Shown: positions 33,663-45,471 of the stretch, piece by piece
Layout: each line of letters begins with the position of its first letter
Numbering within the stretch: position 1 is the stretch's first letter
From: Arabidopsis thaliana
Taxonomy: Eukaryota > Streptophyta > Magnoliopsida > Brassicales > Brassicaceae
Length of the DNA stretch: 64,000 bases
NCBI RefSeq assembly: GCF_000001735.4
Contig: NC_003071.7
Location: 4,271,151 to 4,335,150, forward strand
Direction: 5' to 3'
Made by a program: the position numbers and the translations under genes
The notes under the pieces: model-generated
Told to the model about the DNA's origin: nothing
The model's database searches: none
What the model saw: the letters and a program-made list of their open reading frames with translations, nothing else

Positions 33663-36127
33663 AATATTTTGTCAAAGAGTATACTGTCACTAGGGGTTGA
33701 CCCGCGCCGTGGGTTCCTAAAAAAAACACAAAATACCAAACCCTCATTCTGCCTTGCACGGGTGGGCAAGACCAAGTGTTCTGAGATCATGTATATGATA
33801 CAACTATATATTGAATAATATGCATAAATCAATTCATACATAGATTAAAGTTAGAAACAGGCTGAAGAATGTGAAAGATCATATTGTTTTTGGTTGAAGA
33901 GAAATTTTCAAAGTTTTAGTCTTAATCGGTTTGATGGTGTGCTTACCGTACCTAAGTCATATTAAAGACCGATTCGAGGTAGCAACCAGAGATCGGGATT
34001 CTCCGATGAAAGAGACCGGTTTTCTTCGTCAAATCCACCCCTCTGAAGCACCAACACACCACAAATCTCCCGGAAAGTTAGTCGCTCAAATTAGGCACAT
34101 CGACGTAATCGGATCCTGAAAAACTAACCCAACCCACTGGGCAGTAACCCCTCTCTCCCAACCGAGAACAGCCAAAAAATTCTTAAGCTATCACGATTCA
34201 ATCTGACTCGATGGATGCAAAATTGTAGTGGATCTAGAAGCTGGTGACTCAAATCCAAAACCTCTAAACGCGAAATCCACAACAGCCCTCTAAGATCCAA
34301 AGCATCTGCAGCTAACCACCGTGCGAACAACGAACCCTCCTTTATCCCCCCAACTTCCGCCGTGGGCGGAGCTCAAGACTAAGGGATGAGCCGGAGCAAC
34401 TGAAGCAACCCACAACGTCAATAACCGTGTGACAAACGCTGTAGAACTCCCTTCCAACAGACCCGAGCCACATCCACATCGAGGGGAAAACACCACACCA
34501 CCGTTGACAGAGAATAGATTCAGCCCACTCCTGGACTTTCATTGAGTAGATTTGACCAACGATTGAAGAACAAAGAAAAAACAGCGGACTAGATCTAAGA
34601 AACGAAACTCTTCCGCAAAAGAGAGAGTTTCACGGAAATCGATGCAACGATTGTGCTTTTTTCTAAAGATTTATACTTGCTAGGAAAAACTTCCTACTTG
34701 GATATTGCATTAACTACACGATAATAGAAAAAGCACCATTTTAAAATACTATAACTTGATTCGATTACATTTTCAATGGCTTCTTTGTTGGAATAATTTT
34801 ACAAATTATTATTTTTGATATTGCTTTTCTGCATGATTATAATAATTTGATTATAATCAACAAACCGTAGAGATATTTTATAGCATATAAATACTACAAA
34901 ATTACAAAATATTTAGACAATGATTCATAAACTTATCATAAATAAGATCAGCATTAATAAAAAATTGAGTTTTTTTAACGGGACGGGTTGGTGGGACGGG
35001 TTCGGCAGGACGTTACTTAATAACAATTGTAAACTATAAAATAAAATTATTTTATAGATAGATTCAATTTGCAAACTTTTATATATACTAACTTTAAAAA
35101 AGAAATTGTTCATACAGTGTATTGGGGGTTAAAATCTAGTTGACTTATATTAAAATAATTAGCTTATCTTTTGTTTAATTTATTATTTTTCGACTTAATT
35201 GTTGATTTTTGAAGTATGATTTTCTGAAAATCAAGTTAATAATTTGGTTATAAAATTCAAATTAATACTTTTCATAATTAAATTAAAAAGAAACAGCTTA
35301 TGTTTTTCTCTAATTTAAGACCAAAACAAAGAAACAAGAAAAAAAAACCTTAGTCAGTTTTTGCAACTTACGTTTTATCTCTTCAAAGTGGAATCAATCC
35401 TATAAAGTACTATAACGCCCATAAATAGTTTCTAAACATCCTTATGATCACCTACATTTGATTTTTTAAAACTTTAAAGCTAGAATTGATCTTCTCGTCG
35501 CAAGAGTTTTGATTGATATATTATTTTAAAAATTTTGTTAATTTTCTTATATTTTGTTTTACTTTTTGATTCATGGTTTGACAAATTTATTTTGGAGATA
35601 AAGAATAAAACTGCAAGAAAATGTAATTAAAACATTTTTTGCAAAAAAATAAAACCCAAAAATAAATTATAAATAAAAATATCCTAAATCTTAACTAATT
35701 GAAAGAAAAAAATACTTTTGATAATATTTTGAAAATTCTTAATTAATATAAAATATATCCTTATCCAAAGTAGTCTAATAAAATTGTCCACAAAAAAAAG
35801 TATATGTTTCACTTCTTTTATTGATTGAACTTTTGGTTAATCTGAATTTTAATTGTAATGGTTGATTACTTTTAAATTATTAACCATAGTAATGAGAGTC
35901 ATCATTAACATCATTATTTTAAATTTTGACCAAACAGAAATAAATTCTAGTATAACAAAAATCTTAACATGGATTATTAAATTTTATTTTAAATAATAAT
36001 TGTAAAAATAATTATATTTTTTTTATTTTGTTTTCTGAAATTTAGTTATTAATAAGGATGGAAAGGAAATTTTCAAAAAAAACATTAAGGTACATCTCAA
36101 ATGCTTAAAAATTAAAAATTAAAAAAA
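33663..36127. other. Intergenic; a GC-richer block at 33930-34640
   Basis: The block at 33930-34640 has short minus-strand frames (for example ADALDLRGLLWISRLEVLDL) and the composition of a LINE leader or old gene. No domain is recognisable. Sequence from 34640 to 36127 is very AT-rich with nothing supported. Confidence 0.4.
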
Positions 36128-36552
36128 TTAAGGTTTTAACCCGCGGTTTACCGCGGACAATCAATTTATTTGGTTCTTATATTAAATATTTGAATAAGTT
36201 TGATATCATAAACTTATAAATATAAATTTCTAGTGATTAGTGAAGAATCGTAATATATGATTGGGATATTATTGATTATTGATTTCGTGATTGAATATAG
36301 TGTTTTTAAGGATGAAATGTGATTATATTTTGATTTCAAAAACGACATAGATTCCTTATTTTTGTTGAACGGTTTAGATTGAAGGGAATTAATTTTATTG
36401 AACGGTTTAGATTGAATTGGATCATATAAAGTTTAGGAGATTGTTAAGACCAAATTACCTTTACTGATTTTGAATAGCAAAGAACAAAATTCAAAATTGA
36501 AGCCAAATTAGACAAAATTTCAATTTGTACTTCCCTTTTAATAATAAAGGGA
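36128..36552 (-). mobile_element. Short non-autonomous Helitron-like element
   Basis: On the minus strand it starts TCCCTTTATTATTAAAAGGG next to an A, a start common to Arabidopsis Helitrons, and continues AAGTACAAATTG. Near the other end is the GC-rich hairpin CCGCGGTAAACCGCGG about 10 bases before ...CCTTAA with a T beyond. The 3' tetranucleotide differs from the canonical CTRR. About 425 bp long with no coding capacity. Confidence 0.55.
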
Positions 36553-37735
36553 TTAAAAATTAATGTGTACATTTCAAATTTCTAATACAATTTAGGGTAT
36601 ATGATCAAATTAATACTTATACTGTATTAAGGATTTTTTTTAAACAACCATCATACAATTTAGTTGTTTAAATCCTCTAGCTTCGACACTACAAGGGTAT
36701 AGTCAATCAAAGATTTGGGAGGGTTTGGTAGAAATTAGAAAATCTTGGATTCGTACAGAGTTAAGTGAGGATTTAGAATACTTATGGTGGAATTGTTATT
36801 TTTAATTGTAAAAAAGAAAATATAATTTGTGATTTGGTGAACTTTTAACGAGATAATATTAGGTGATTTGATGAGATTTTTAGCATAAGAATAAAAAATT
36901 GTGATTTTAAAAAAAAATTGCAGACCGCATAGTCAAATCAATAAATCATTCAAAGACTTAAAAGTAATTGGGACAACCATCAATAAGTACCAGGTGTAAC
37001 TAGCCAATCTATAACAACACAAAAATTTGCCTTTATAATTTTCTCTAGTTTGTGGTAACTTCTTAAATATGTCGTTCGAAAAGACGTTTGACGGTGGTGG
37101 AATATTTGATCGAGCTCAAGATAAAAACTTAAGCCTCTCCATCAACCTAATTTCAAAAATCTAGTGTTATAAACCTTAAATTTACTTACGACTTTCTTCC
37201 AAATCAATACATAAGGTTTTAGAGCTCTTAGTTTTACCTAGTATCAACCACGAAAATCAAAGATATACACATAAACAAAACAAGATTCACTTCCATGCTT
37301 GACGACACATAAACCAACTTAAAATAACATCTTAAATTCATTAATTTCACAAAGAAAGCTCTATTTTGGTATTAGCGAAGAAACATCATAATTGAAGATC
37401 AAAACCAACCTCACAACAATATGACTTCTAATCGTCGAATGGTTTTGTTCATCAATTTGAATCTTTGTTTATATTCCTCGAAAATCGGATTGAAGCTGCT
37501 CGAGACTTGTGGAAATGAGTCACCACCACCACCAAAGAAAATACGCTCTTTTAACTTTAGTCCTTAGACATATTTTAAGGCAAATGGGGACTTTGATTTT
37601 AGGATCTCTTCTATTATTATTGTTCAAGGGATCGAGATCGAGGGAGATGAACACGAGGATGAAGAAAGGAAATTGTTTCATTAGTTTAGTTTTGTTAGCA
37701 ACATGTTTTATTTTTTATTTCTTTTAGAAAAATAC
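36553..37735. other. AT-rich intergenic DNA
   Basis: No domain, RNA gene or repeat boundary could be supported here. A 72-codon frame at 37509-37727 has no recognisable features. Confidence 0.45.
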
Positions 37736-38413
37736 TTGGGTTCACCCCCTACGAGGTGAATTCATTCATTCATCCCCTTTTTATTGACCAATTAGAACTT
37801 GACATGTCATATATTTAAAGAATAAATAAATTAAAATCAATAAATAAAACAAATTATGTAAACAAATTCCGTAGAACTATTATTAAAGAAATTATTGGTT
37901 TGGGTTTATAAAATAGTGGTTAGGGTTTAGATTTTGTGATTAAACGAAATTATATTTTGGTTTGGGTTGATGTAAAAGTGGTTAGGGTTTAGATTTTGTG
38001 ATTAAACAAAATTAAATTTTGGTTTGGGTTAATAAAATAGTGGTTAGGGTTTAGATTTTGTGATTAAAACGAAATCATATTTCGGTTTGGGTTGATAAAA
38101 TAGTGGTTAGAGTTCAGATTTTGTGATTAAAACGAAATTATATTTCGGTTTGAGTTGATAAAATAGTGGTTAGGGTTTAGATTTTGTGATTAAAACGAAA
38201 TTATATTTAGGTTTGGGTTGATAAAATAGTGGTTAGGGTTTAGATTTTGTGATTAAGCGAAATTATATTTTGGTTTGGGTTGATAAAATAGTGGTTACGA
38301 TTTAGATTTTGTGATTTAGTTTATTTATTCTTTAAATAGATTACATGTCAAATTCTAATTGGTAAATTAAAAGGGGTCAATGAATGGATTCACCCCCTAG
38401 GGGGTGAACCCAA
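37736..38413. mobile_element. MITE with palindromic ends and a telo-box-like tandem array
   Basis: The left end TTGGGTTCACCCCCTACGAG and the right end CTAGGGGGTGAACCCAAG are inverted. The right end includes the perfect 20-bp palindrome TTCACCCCCTAGGGGGTGAA at 38389-38408. The interior is seven tandem units. Non-coding. Confidence 0.78.
37897..38318 (+). repeat. Seven tandem 61-62-bp units with TTAGGGTTTAG
   Basis: Each unit reads roughly GGTTTGGGTTGATAAAATAG, then TGGTTAGGGTTTAG and ATTTTGTGATTAAA. The AGGGTTTAG core is intact in five units and mutated in those near 38110 and 38300. Confidence 0.85.
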
Positions 38414-38420
38414 GAATTGT

Positions 38421-38946
38421 TCAAAGGGGTGAATGAATAGATTCACCCCCTAGGGGTGAACCTCTTTCATTAACCCCCTCTTAATTAACCAATTAAAATT
38501 TGTCATGTCATCTAATTAAAATAATTAATATTATCTCAATAAATAAATAAATTTATTAAAACCTCTAAACTTATCTAATTATAAAATCTAATCCTTAACC
38601 ATTTTTTTTATAAACCCAAACCACCATTTAAACTCGTTTACTTACAAAATTTAAACCCTAATTTTCTTTTGTAAACCCAAACCACCATTTAAATTCGTTT
38701 AATCGTAAAAAAACTAAACCCTAATCGTACTTTCGAAATTCAAACCGATATTTAACCTTGTTTAATCATAAAATCTAAACCATAACCATTTCTAATTAAC
38801 CCAAACCGATACATAATTTCATTTTAATGGAAAATTAGATTTTTTAATTTAATTAAGTTATTATTTTTATTATTAGATGGCAACTTCTAATTGTTAAAAT
38901 TAAGGGGGTGAATATAAAGGTTCACCTTTAGGGGTGAACCCATGTA
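38421..38946. mobile_element. Second adjacent MITE of the same family
   Basis: Bounded by TTCACCCCCTAGGGGTGAAC on the left and TTCACCTTTAGGGGTGAACC on the right. The interior carries AAACCCTAA-type motifs in the opposite orientation to its neighbour. Confidence 0.7.
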
Positions 38947-40009
38947 TTTTTCTTGTTTTAATCAAATACCACCTATAGAGGAATGATTGTTAAGTTTTGC
39001 TAAAAAGGTATCCAAAGTCTCACCAAATATGTTTTCACTTGTTTTTTTTTTGTAAGTTTTGTTAAGTTTAAATAACAGTGGATTTGATATGGTTTTTGTA
39101 TATTAATAATTGAATAATAAGAGATTTAAAATGATTTGGAATGATTTTGCATAAATTTCAGTTTCAATAGTATGGAATTTGAGAAGAGAGTTTAAATCAC
39201 TAATTGAATAACATGTGATTTTAACAAAAAAGCCCAAATTTTCCAAAATCATTCTTCCAACACACCCCTGTAAATATTTTCAATGGCATTGTATTTTATA
39301 TTTTACATTTTAAAATGTAATTTATTTTGTCGTTCAACTAATACGAAAAATATATAAAATTGTACTCTTTTTCTCTCTTTTTGACAGTATCATGAACGCA
39401 GTTCAATCCATTCAATAAAAAGAGATAGAGAAAAAAAAAGGATTTCAAATCATACTTTAATACAAGAGAAGAATCATTAATCTAAAAAGCACACATTAAT
39501 TAATGATACAAGCATAAGGGAACGATAGAGGAAAGAATCAAAGGGATAGGATTTGATATGATATATTTGGTAAACCAAGACAGGAAAGATTGGAGCTCTG
39601 CCATTCTCTTCTCACTTTTTTCTCCAAAGCATCTGCGTAACCCAAAATTAAAATAATTGTTTGTTATAGAACTAAATTGTATACTATAATTAAAATAATT
39701 ATTTTATGCACATTGCTAATATCTACTTATAGTAGTACTAGGACACTTGCATGCATATTAATCGAATATGTATCTAAAAAGCTCAACTTTTGGTATGAAT
39801 AACAAAATTCTCTCAACTTTAAGTTATATACCATGTATCCATTTTCCAAACGTTTCGTTGAACTAGAAAACAAAATTATGTTATTGCCAAAGAAATTATA
39901 TTAAACCTAAAACCATATTTGGTTAATATCTACATTTCTTATAGAAGATTGAAATTCTAAGTAATATGAGAGGGAGAATAGCATACCCTTTATAAGTGGA
40001 GTGAGTTTA
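38947..40009. other. Intergenic, downstream of the proline-rich protein gene
   Basis: AT-rich, with no further feature identified. It likely contains the 3' UTR of the minus-strand gene starting at 40885. Confidence 0.5.
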
Positions 40010-40885
40010 TCATATGGAACAAGTGTAGCCCGGAGGTGGATTTTTGCCACAGGTAAGGAGAAGCTGAAGAGCAACAGGGACATAAAGATTGAGGTCAAGA
40101 GCTTTGAGCTTGAGGGTAGTGCAGAGACAAGCCGCGGCTTCGACTTCAACGAGGCCTTTAAGTAACGGACAACATTTGTTAACTGCTGGATCCCCAAGCC
40201 CTATCTTTACTAAACCTCCCAACAAGTCGACGCAAGCACCTAACTTCAGCGTGTCTATTGGACATGTCGCCTTCCCGCCCCCTGATGGTGGCTTTACGCT
40301 CCCTGGCGGTGGAGGACAGTCCTTCCCTCCTGTGGCTGGTGGGGTTGTTCCCGGTGGAAGAATAGGACCTACAATTGGCAAAGGCGGCAATGGCAGATTG
40401 GGACCTACCACTGGAGGTATGGGTAGCCCTGAAATCGGAGGAAGGGGTAGCTTAGGGACGGTCACTGGAGGAACGGGTAGCTTAGGTACAGTTACCGGGG
40501 GAACGGGTAGCTTAGGGACTGTCACTGGAGGAACGGGTAGCTTGGGGACGGTCACTGGAGGAACGGGTAGCTTGGGGACGGTCACAGGAGGAACGGGTAG
40601 CTTAGGTACAGTCACTGGTGGAACGGGTAGCTTAGGGATGGTCACAGGAGGAACGGGTAGCTTAGGGACGGTCACCGGAGGGACTGGTAGCTTAGGGACG
40701 GTCACCGGAGGAACTGGTAGCTTAGGGACGGTCACCGGAGGAACTGGTAGCTTAGGGGCTTTAGGGGAGTGCTTTCCGCCCTTCCGTGGGTTGCAAGAGC
40801 CGCATGCGAGAGAATGTTGGGGGAGATAGATAATGCAAATGAGGAAGAGGCAAAGAGAGAGAGATGAGAGTTTGGAGGAGTCCAT
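40010..40885 (-). CDS. Hybrid proline-rich protein with an 8-cysteine (LTP/2S albumin-like) domain, 291 aa
   Basis: A single uninterrupted exon from ATG 40885 to TGA 40010-40012. Residues 1-27 form a signal peptide (hydrophobic LSLCLFLICIIYLP, then SLA|C), so the product is secreted to the cell wall or apoplast. After a short basic linker come about eleven near-perfect decapeptides PKLPVPPVTV, then a looser proline-rich segment (LPIPPVVGPNLPLPP). The C-terminal ~90 residues are the eight-cysteine motif: C-PIDTLKLGAC, NKCCPLL, ACLCTTLKLK, LLTCGKNPPPGYTC. This is the bifunctional inhibitor/lipid-transfer fold used in hybrid PRPs. It matches my memory of A. thaliana At2g10940 in length and sequence style. 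Family members act in wall-plasma membrane interaction, but a specific role is not known from sequence. Confidence 0.93.
   Translation of the reverse strand: MDSSKLSSLSLCLFLICIIYLPQHSLACGSCNPRKGGKHSPKAPKLPVPPVTVPKLPVPPVTVPKLPVPPVTVPKLPVPPVTIPKLPVPPVTVPKLPVPPVTVPKLPVPPVTVPKLPVPPVTVPKLPVPPVTVPKLPVPPVTVPKLPLPPISGLPIPPVVGPNLPLPPLPIVGPILPPGTTPPATGGKDCPPPPGSVKPPSGGGKATCPIDTLKLGACVDLLGGLVKIGLGDPAVNKCCPLLKGLVEVEAAACLCTTLKLKALDLNLYVPVALQLLLTCGKNPPPGYTCSI
40449..40758 (-). repeat. In-frame 30-bp repeats encoding PKLPVPPVTV
   Basis: About eleven units differing mostly at third codon positions (plus-strand GGAACGGGTAGCTTAGGGAC). One unit encodes I instead of V. The array lies wholly inside the coding sequence. 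Confidence 0.9.
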
Positions 40886-40927
40886 GTTGAGTAGAGTGGA
40901 TGGTGTAACTATACGAAAGAGTATATG

Positions 40928-40964
40928 AATATATAGAGGGAAAATGAGAAGAAGAATTCACGTG
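40928..40964 (-). promoter_or_regulatory. TATA box and G-box upstream of the proline-rich protein gene
   Basis: Minus-strand CTATATATTC (40928-40937) lies about 45 bases before the ATG, a normal TATA position for a short leader. CACGTG at 40959-40964 is a G-box, the bZIP/bHLH site common in light- and ABA-responsive promoters. Confidence 0.6.
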
Positions 40965-42107
40965 AAGATGGGGGCTACTTCTGCAATAAGAAGAGACGCC
41001 CCAAAATAAGCATGGTTGGCAATTATCATAAGAATACAAGATTTCCTTGATGACCCATCGCTATATATCATCACATGTCGACCACACTTTTTTCACTTTT
41101 TTTTTTCTAAGTGCCTCTTGTTCTTGGGTTAACTACAACTTTTAACAACGTGTAACTTCAGTTTCAACAGTACAGTACATTTAACTTGTAGGAATTGTAA
41201 TGAATCAACTTAGCGAGACTAGGTCATTATGAGATATCATCAATACTAAATAACATTTTGATGATGTAAACACTCTAGGAAAAGCAGATAATATAGTATC
41301 ATATGGTTTTCGCTTTAGTGTGTGGCTTCATAAGCATCTCCATGCATGAGTCGACTGCTAAGGAACATATAGATCTGCACCATAGTGAAGACGGCTTAGT
41401 CTATTCAAAACACTAATGTTGTGCCTTTCGAGGACCTCCCGAGACTCGAATTCGAATGCACTCTCCAAAGGTATTATGTTAGGGAAAAAACCTTATTAAA
41501 CCAAATATGTTACTGTTTAACCCATACACGAAAATTAGATATATAAATGTTGAACAAATAGCATATAGTTATATCCAATATATACGTACATGAGAGGTAA
41601 AGAAGACAGCAAGACTGACATGTGAAATTCGGGATACACTTTTGTTGTTTGGTGATTTTGTTACGTAGTGTCATTAAAGAAACGATCATGTGTGCGTGGA
41701 CCATCTTCTTCTTTTTACCGCTCATTTCCCTTTTTACCATATCTACTACAAAAGAGTCCGAACTGACCATTTAATGAACGAGTACCATTCAATTCATAAA
41801 CTCCCCGTATCAATCTAACTGACACTGTAAAAGTTATAATGTTAATATATAAAAATAATATGGTTATTTAGCATGAATAATAACTTTTTATAATTGAGAG
41901 TATGTCTAGCTAACATTGGTGATTGGTGCTTACATAAATCATATTTTTCAAACCACTTAACAAGAACTTTACATATTCAATGATAAACGAATCACATTTA
42001 TACAATATACCATTCAAAAATAATATTGTAAGATGATTTGAAATTAAACGATTGTAATATATAATGTGTTAAAAGTAATGTATTATAGATATCTTGTAAT
42101 TATTTAA
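40965..42107. other. Upstream intergenic region
   Basis: Holds the promoter of the proline-rich gene. No other gene is supported. Frames here are short and without domains. Confidence 0.45.
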
Positions 42108-42501
42108 AGGGTTTTGTGCAAAAAAAAAAACCACTAACTCATACATTTTTCCAATTTACTATCCAGCTCTAATAAATGCACATTAATCCTATGAATCTAA
42201 AATAATACGCATTGTAACCCTTTTTGACCATTTTTTGCTACCATCAATTTTGTAAAATATTGATATATAATATGTTAAATCAAAGCTCTCGCGACCAAGA
42301 GTTCAACTCTACCTTTAAAAATTTTAAAATGTAATGTATGTAACCGTAAAAACGCTTGTAATATGCATATGAAATTTATATTACATATTATGTTAAACTT
42401 CATAAGATTAATCTGCATTTGTTGGTAGTGCATTTGTTAGAGGTGGAAGGTAATGTTGCAAAAATAGATGAGTTAAAAGATTTCTTTTTGCACAAAACCC
42501 T
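42108..42501. mobile_element. 394-bp MITE with 17-bp inverted ends and an 8-bp target duplication
   Basis: Ends AGGGTTTTGTGCAAAAA and TTTTTGCACAAAACCCT are exact inverted repeats. TTATTTAA flanks both sides (42100-42107 and 42502-42509). The 8-bp duplication suggests a hAT-type parent. Non-coding. Confidence 0.8.
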
Positions 42502-42509
42502 TTATTTAA

Positions 42510-43074
42510 ACTACTAACAATATAATATATAAATAATTTAAAACATATATCTCTATAATTCATGAAGTAATAATGGTGTACCCTATCCTTACCAACGAAT
42601 AATAAAGAAATGATATTAACTCTGATTCAAAAGCTATATATAAGATATTCTTTTTTTTTCCTCGGGAGGGATACGAATCCGGTAACATGAATCAGTGTCC
42701 AATAAGAGCCAGTGGTCGTAAATTCCAAATGACAGATGGATGACTCATTTTAATTCGTAACTTTTGTCAGCTGCGATATATGCTAATGAAACCTGAGGTG
42801 CTAGATTTTGATTTTAATGGCTTTAGATTCTTACTCAACACTCAATGGCCCACTCGTTAATCTCTTACCTTCTAAAGTGAGTTATGATCCACTGCTTCTT
42901 TCTTCTTGTAGATAGATGGACCTGTTTTTTTTAGGTTGTGATTTGTGGACATTAATCAACAACCCATGTTTATACGTGATAATGTCTGGAGCTATATGTA
43001 AAGGCGATATGGAGGACAACATTCCTCTATTCTAACTTTAAAAGCCATGTAGTTAGGGCTGGACACCAATATTC
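42510..43074. other. Intergenic, no feature supported
   Basis: AT-rich. Nothing coding or repetitive with clear ends was seen. Confidence 0.4.
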
Positions 43075-43419
43075 TTTTTTTTTTTGCTAAATTGTAAATA
43101 TCATTTTGATGAAAAATCAGGTTTTACAACAGTTGTATAACCTAAAACATTTGAACTCTTTGGCAAAAAAGAATAAAAAAACGAAGAGCCAATCGAGAGC
43201 TGCATAGAACTCGGTAGTTTCATAGCAGCCACAACGCTATTAACTTGCGAAAAAGGAGTCTGTTTCTTCTTGAGGTGATAACGTTTTTGATTTTGCGGTT
43301 GATGCACTTGAATATAGAATGCGGAGAGAGGGAAGTAGCGTTGTGCAGGACATTGTTAGGCTGCTTCAAGATGTGGAAGACCTTAGACTGAACGACAATA
43401 ATTTTAAGAACTGATGAAG
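43075..43419 (-). mobile_element. 5'-truncated poly(A) retroposon with a 9-bp target duplication
   Basis: A T-run at 43075-43085 is the poly(A) tail of a minus-strand insert. CCAATATTC occurs immediately before the T-run (43066-43074) and after the other end (43420-43428). The frames inside (for example VFHILKQPNNVLHNATSL) match no protein I know. Probably a short LINE 3' end or SINE-like insert. Confidence 0.6.
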
Positions 43420-43629
43420 CCAATATTCATCATTTTCAAACAAAAAATATCTTTTGTTTGACACCAATATCCTTGACCAGCTTCAAACAAAGGATATACA
43501 TCATTTTTAAGTCGGGTAAGGCAAATGAGTATAAGGATTCTCATTACACATCTGGTTGCCAAAAACTTTTAGTCAAATACTAGTTACAATCTCAGTTTTT
43601 TACCCCAAACTTTTTGCCACTTAAAAAAC

Positions 43630-44000
43630 TAGGGGTGGGCATTCGGGTAAGCGGGTCGGGTTCGGGTTCGGGTAAAACCCGATCAGGTATAAAGAAGTTT
43701 AGGATCTAATAGGGTAAATCTAAAATATCGGTTCGGTTTCGATTCGGGTCCAACCGGGTTCGGATATAGATTTGTGGCCTTTTTTTATCCAGATTTTTCG
43801 GGTAAAATTTTGGATTTCGGATAAAATTTAGATTTTTGAATAAAATATTTGGGTATTTTCGGGTTCGAGTTTGTTTTTTCGGGTAGAGAAATTTAGGATC
43901 CAGTAAAGTACATCTTCGGATTTGGATTAAGTTTCAGCTCTAATTTTTCGAGTTAGTTTCGGTTCGGATAATCGGTTCTGGTTTTTTGGCCCGGCTCTAT
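43630..44000. repeat. Dispersed GGTTCGG-rich repeat
   Basis: Starts GGGGTGGGCATTCGGGTA and is filled with TTCGGGT/TTCGGTT variants. The repeat at 62700-63150 starts GGGCATTCGGTTATCC and has the same composition. This is a common degenerate Brassicaceae repeat. No ends could be fixed. Confidence 0.5.
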
Positions 44001-44383
44001 AGAAAACCATCAATAAATATTTTAATCCTATTTCTGCCTCATTACTCGAGAAAATATTCGACCCGTTTTATTACTTGATAAATTTACAACTATATATTTA
44101 TGTAATCTATTTCATATTAGTAAAATATATTAAATTTGTTATTAAAACCAAATATCTTTTGAGATTAGGGCAATCAAAAGTTAAGGTCAAGCAAATGTCT
44201 CCTTTCTAAATGTTTTTGTGGGTAACGGTAAAGGACAAATATACAGCCCATGCCCAGACCTACAAGTAGCGACTCCATTACTACACAGTAAGATTTTTAT
44301 TAATAAAAATGTGCATGGTTTCATTTAAAAGTCATTGCTAACACTTCACTTTACAGTAATATTCAATTTCATACCTTTAAACG

Positions 44384-45434
44384 TTAATCAGAATCGCCAA
44401 TTGGAAGCCAGTCACTGGAATCACCTTCCGAATCCTTGCTATGTCCAACTTGGCTCTTGCTGAGCTGAACCCAGCTTGACCCGCTTGCGTTTGATGCTGG
44501 TCTTTTCAGTGTACTCCTGTTGGGACTTGGCTTCTCCGAGAGATCATCGACATCTAAATCACTAAAGGAGATTACCTCTTCATCTCTGAAACTCCTCCGT
44601 TGTTCTTCAGATGACTCATCACTTATCTCCCTTTGCTCAATTTTTAGAGTCTCTATCTTGTCAATGACTCCCTCAACGGTTTCTGTTTCCCTACTGCTAC
44701 CTTCTTCAGGAGTTTCGTGACCAGTAGTGCTCTTGCTTGACCCTGTCTCTTTCTTTTGCAGCTTTAGTAAAAGTTGATCCCTTGTTTCAAATACCTGTGC
44801 CGCACAATATAGTTATTAAAGTTTCAGAAATAGGTACAATAGTAACTTGGGAAAAAATGCAGAGCATAAAAGATATAAAACAATCCAATTTTAAAAGCAT
44901 CAGGCAAAAATACATTTTTTCCTGAGGCTATACTTGTTCTTATTGCAATCGGTTGAAGGGGTCATTATAGCATAAACGTTTACGATTTTAATAATATTGG
45001 ATCAATACTGACATTTCAGAAGAATGTATTTCCAGTATACAGTCTTACCTTGCATGTTGCTAAGAGTTCAAAATCATGCCCATTCAGTCTCGGCATCAGC
45101 AAAATAAAATAAATCAGCCAGAAGTGTTCATCATCCATGTAACTACTAACTTGATTCTTCACAGCTACAAGGCCAGGAACCAAATCTTCAATGGCTGATG
45201 CATGTGCCCTTTGAGCCTCAGACAGTTCAAATTCTGCAATGTGGACATGAAAAGTTGGAGAAAAACTTCAGCATAATTCAGTAGGTAAAATTGATGTAAA
45301 CCACCAATGCTTTTTATCAGGAAGTGTTTCGACAACATTTTCAAGCAAACCAAGCCTATATACAAAAGGTTGTACAGGATGACGATATGCTTCGCAATAA
45401 AATAAATAAAAAGATTTAAGTGGCATATGGATTG

Positions 45435-45471
<37 letters not shown>

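Noticed and set aside
33690-33720. Helitron 3' end (minus-strand ACGGCGCGGGTCAACCCCTAGT)
   Set aside because: CTAGT and a GC-rich stretch are present, but no good hairpin or matching 5' end was found, so it is not listed as an element.
35105-35140. Possible Helitron 3' end TAAAATCTAGT on the plus strand
   Set aside because: No hairpin precedes it and CTAGT alone is too common in AT-rich DNA.
40089-40829. 246-codon plus-strand frame rich in GTGSLGTVTG repeats
   Set aside because: It is the exact antisense of the proline-rich protein repeats; the minus-strand frame has a signal peptide and the eight-cysteine domain.
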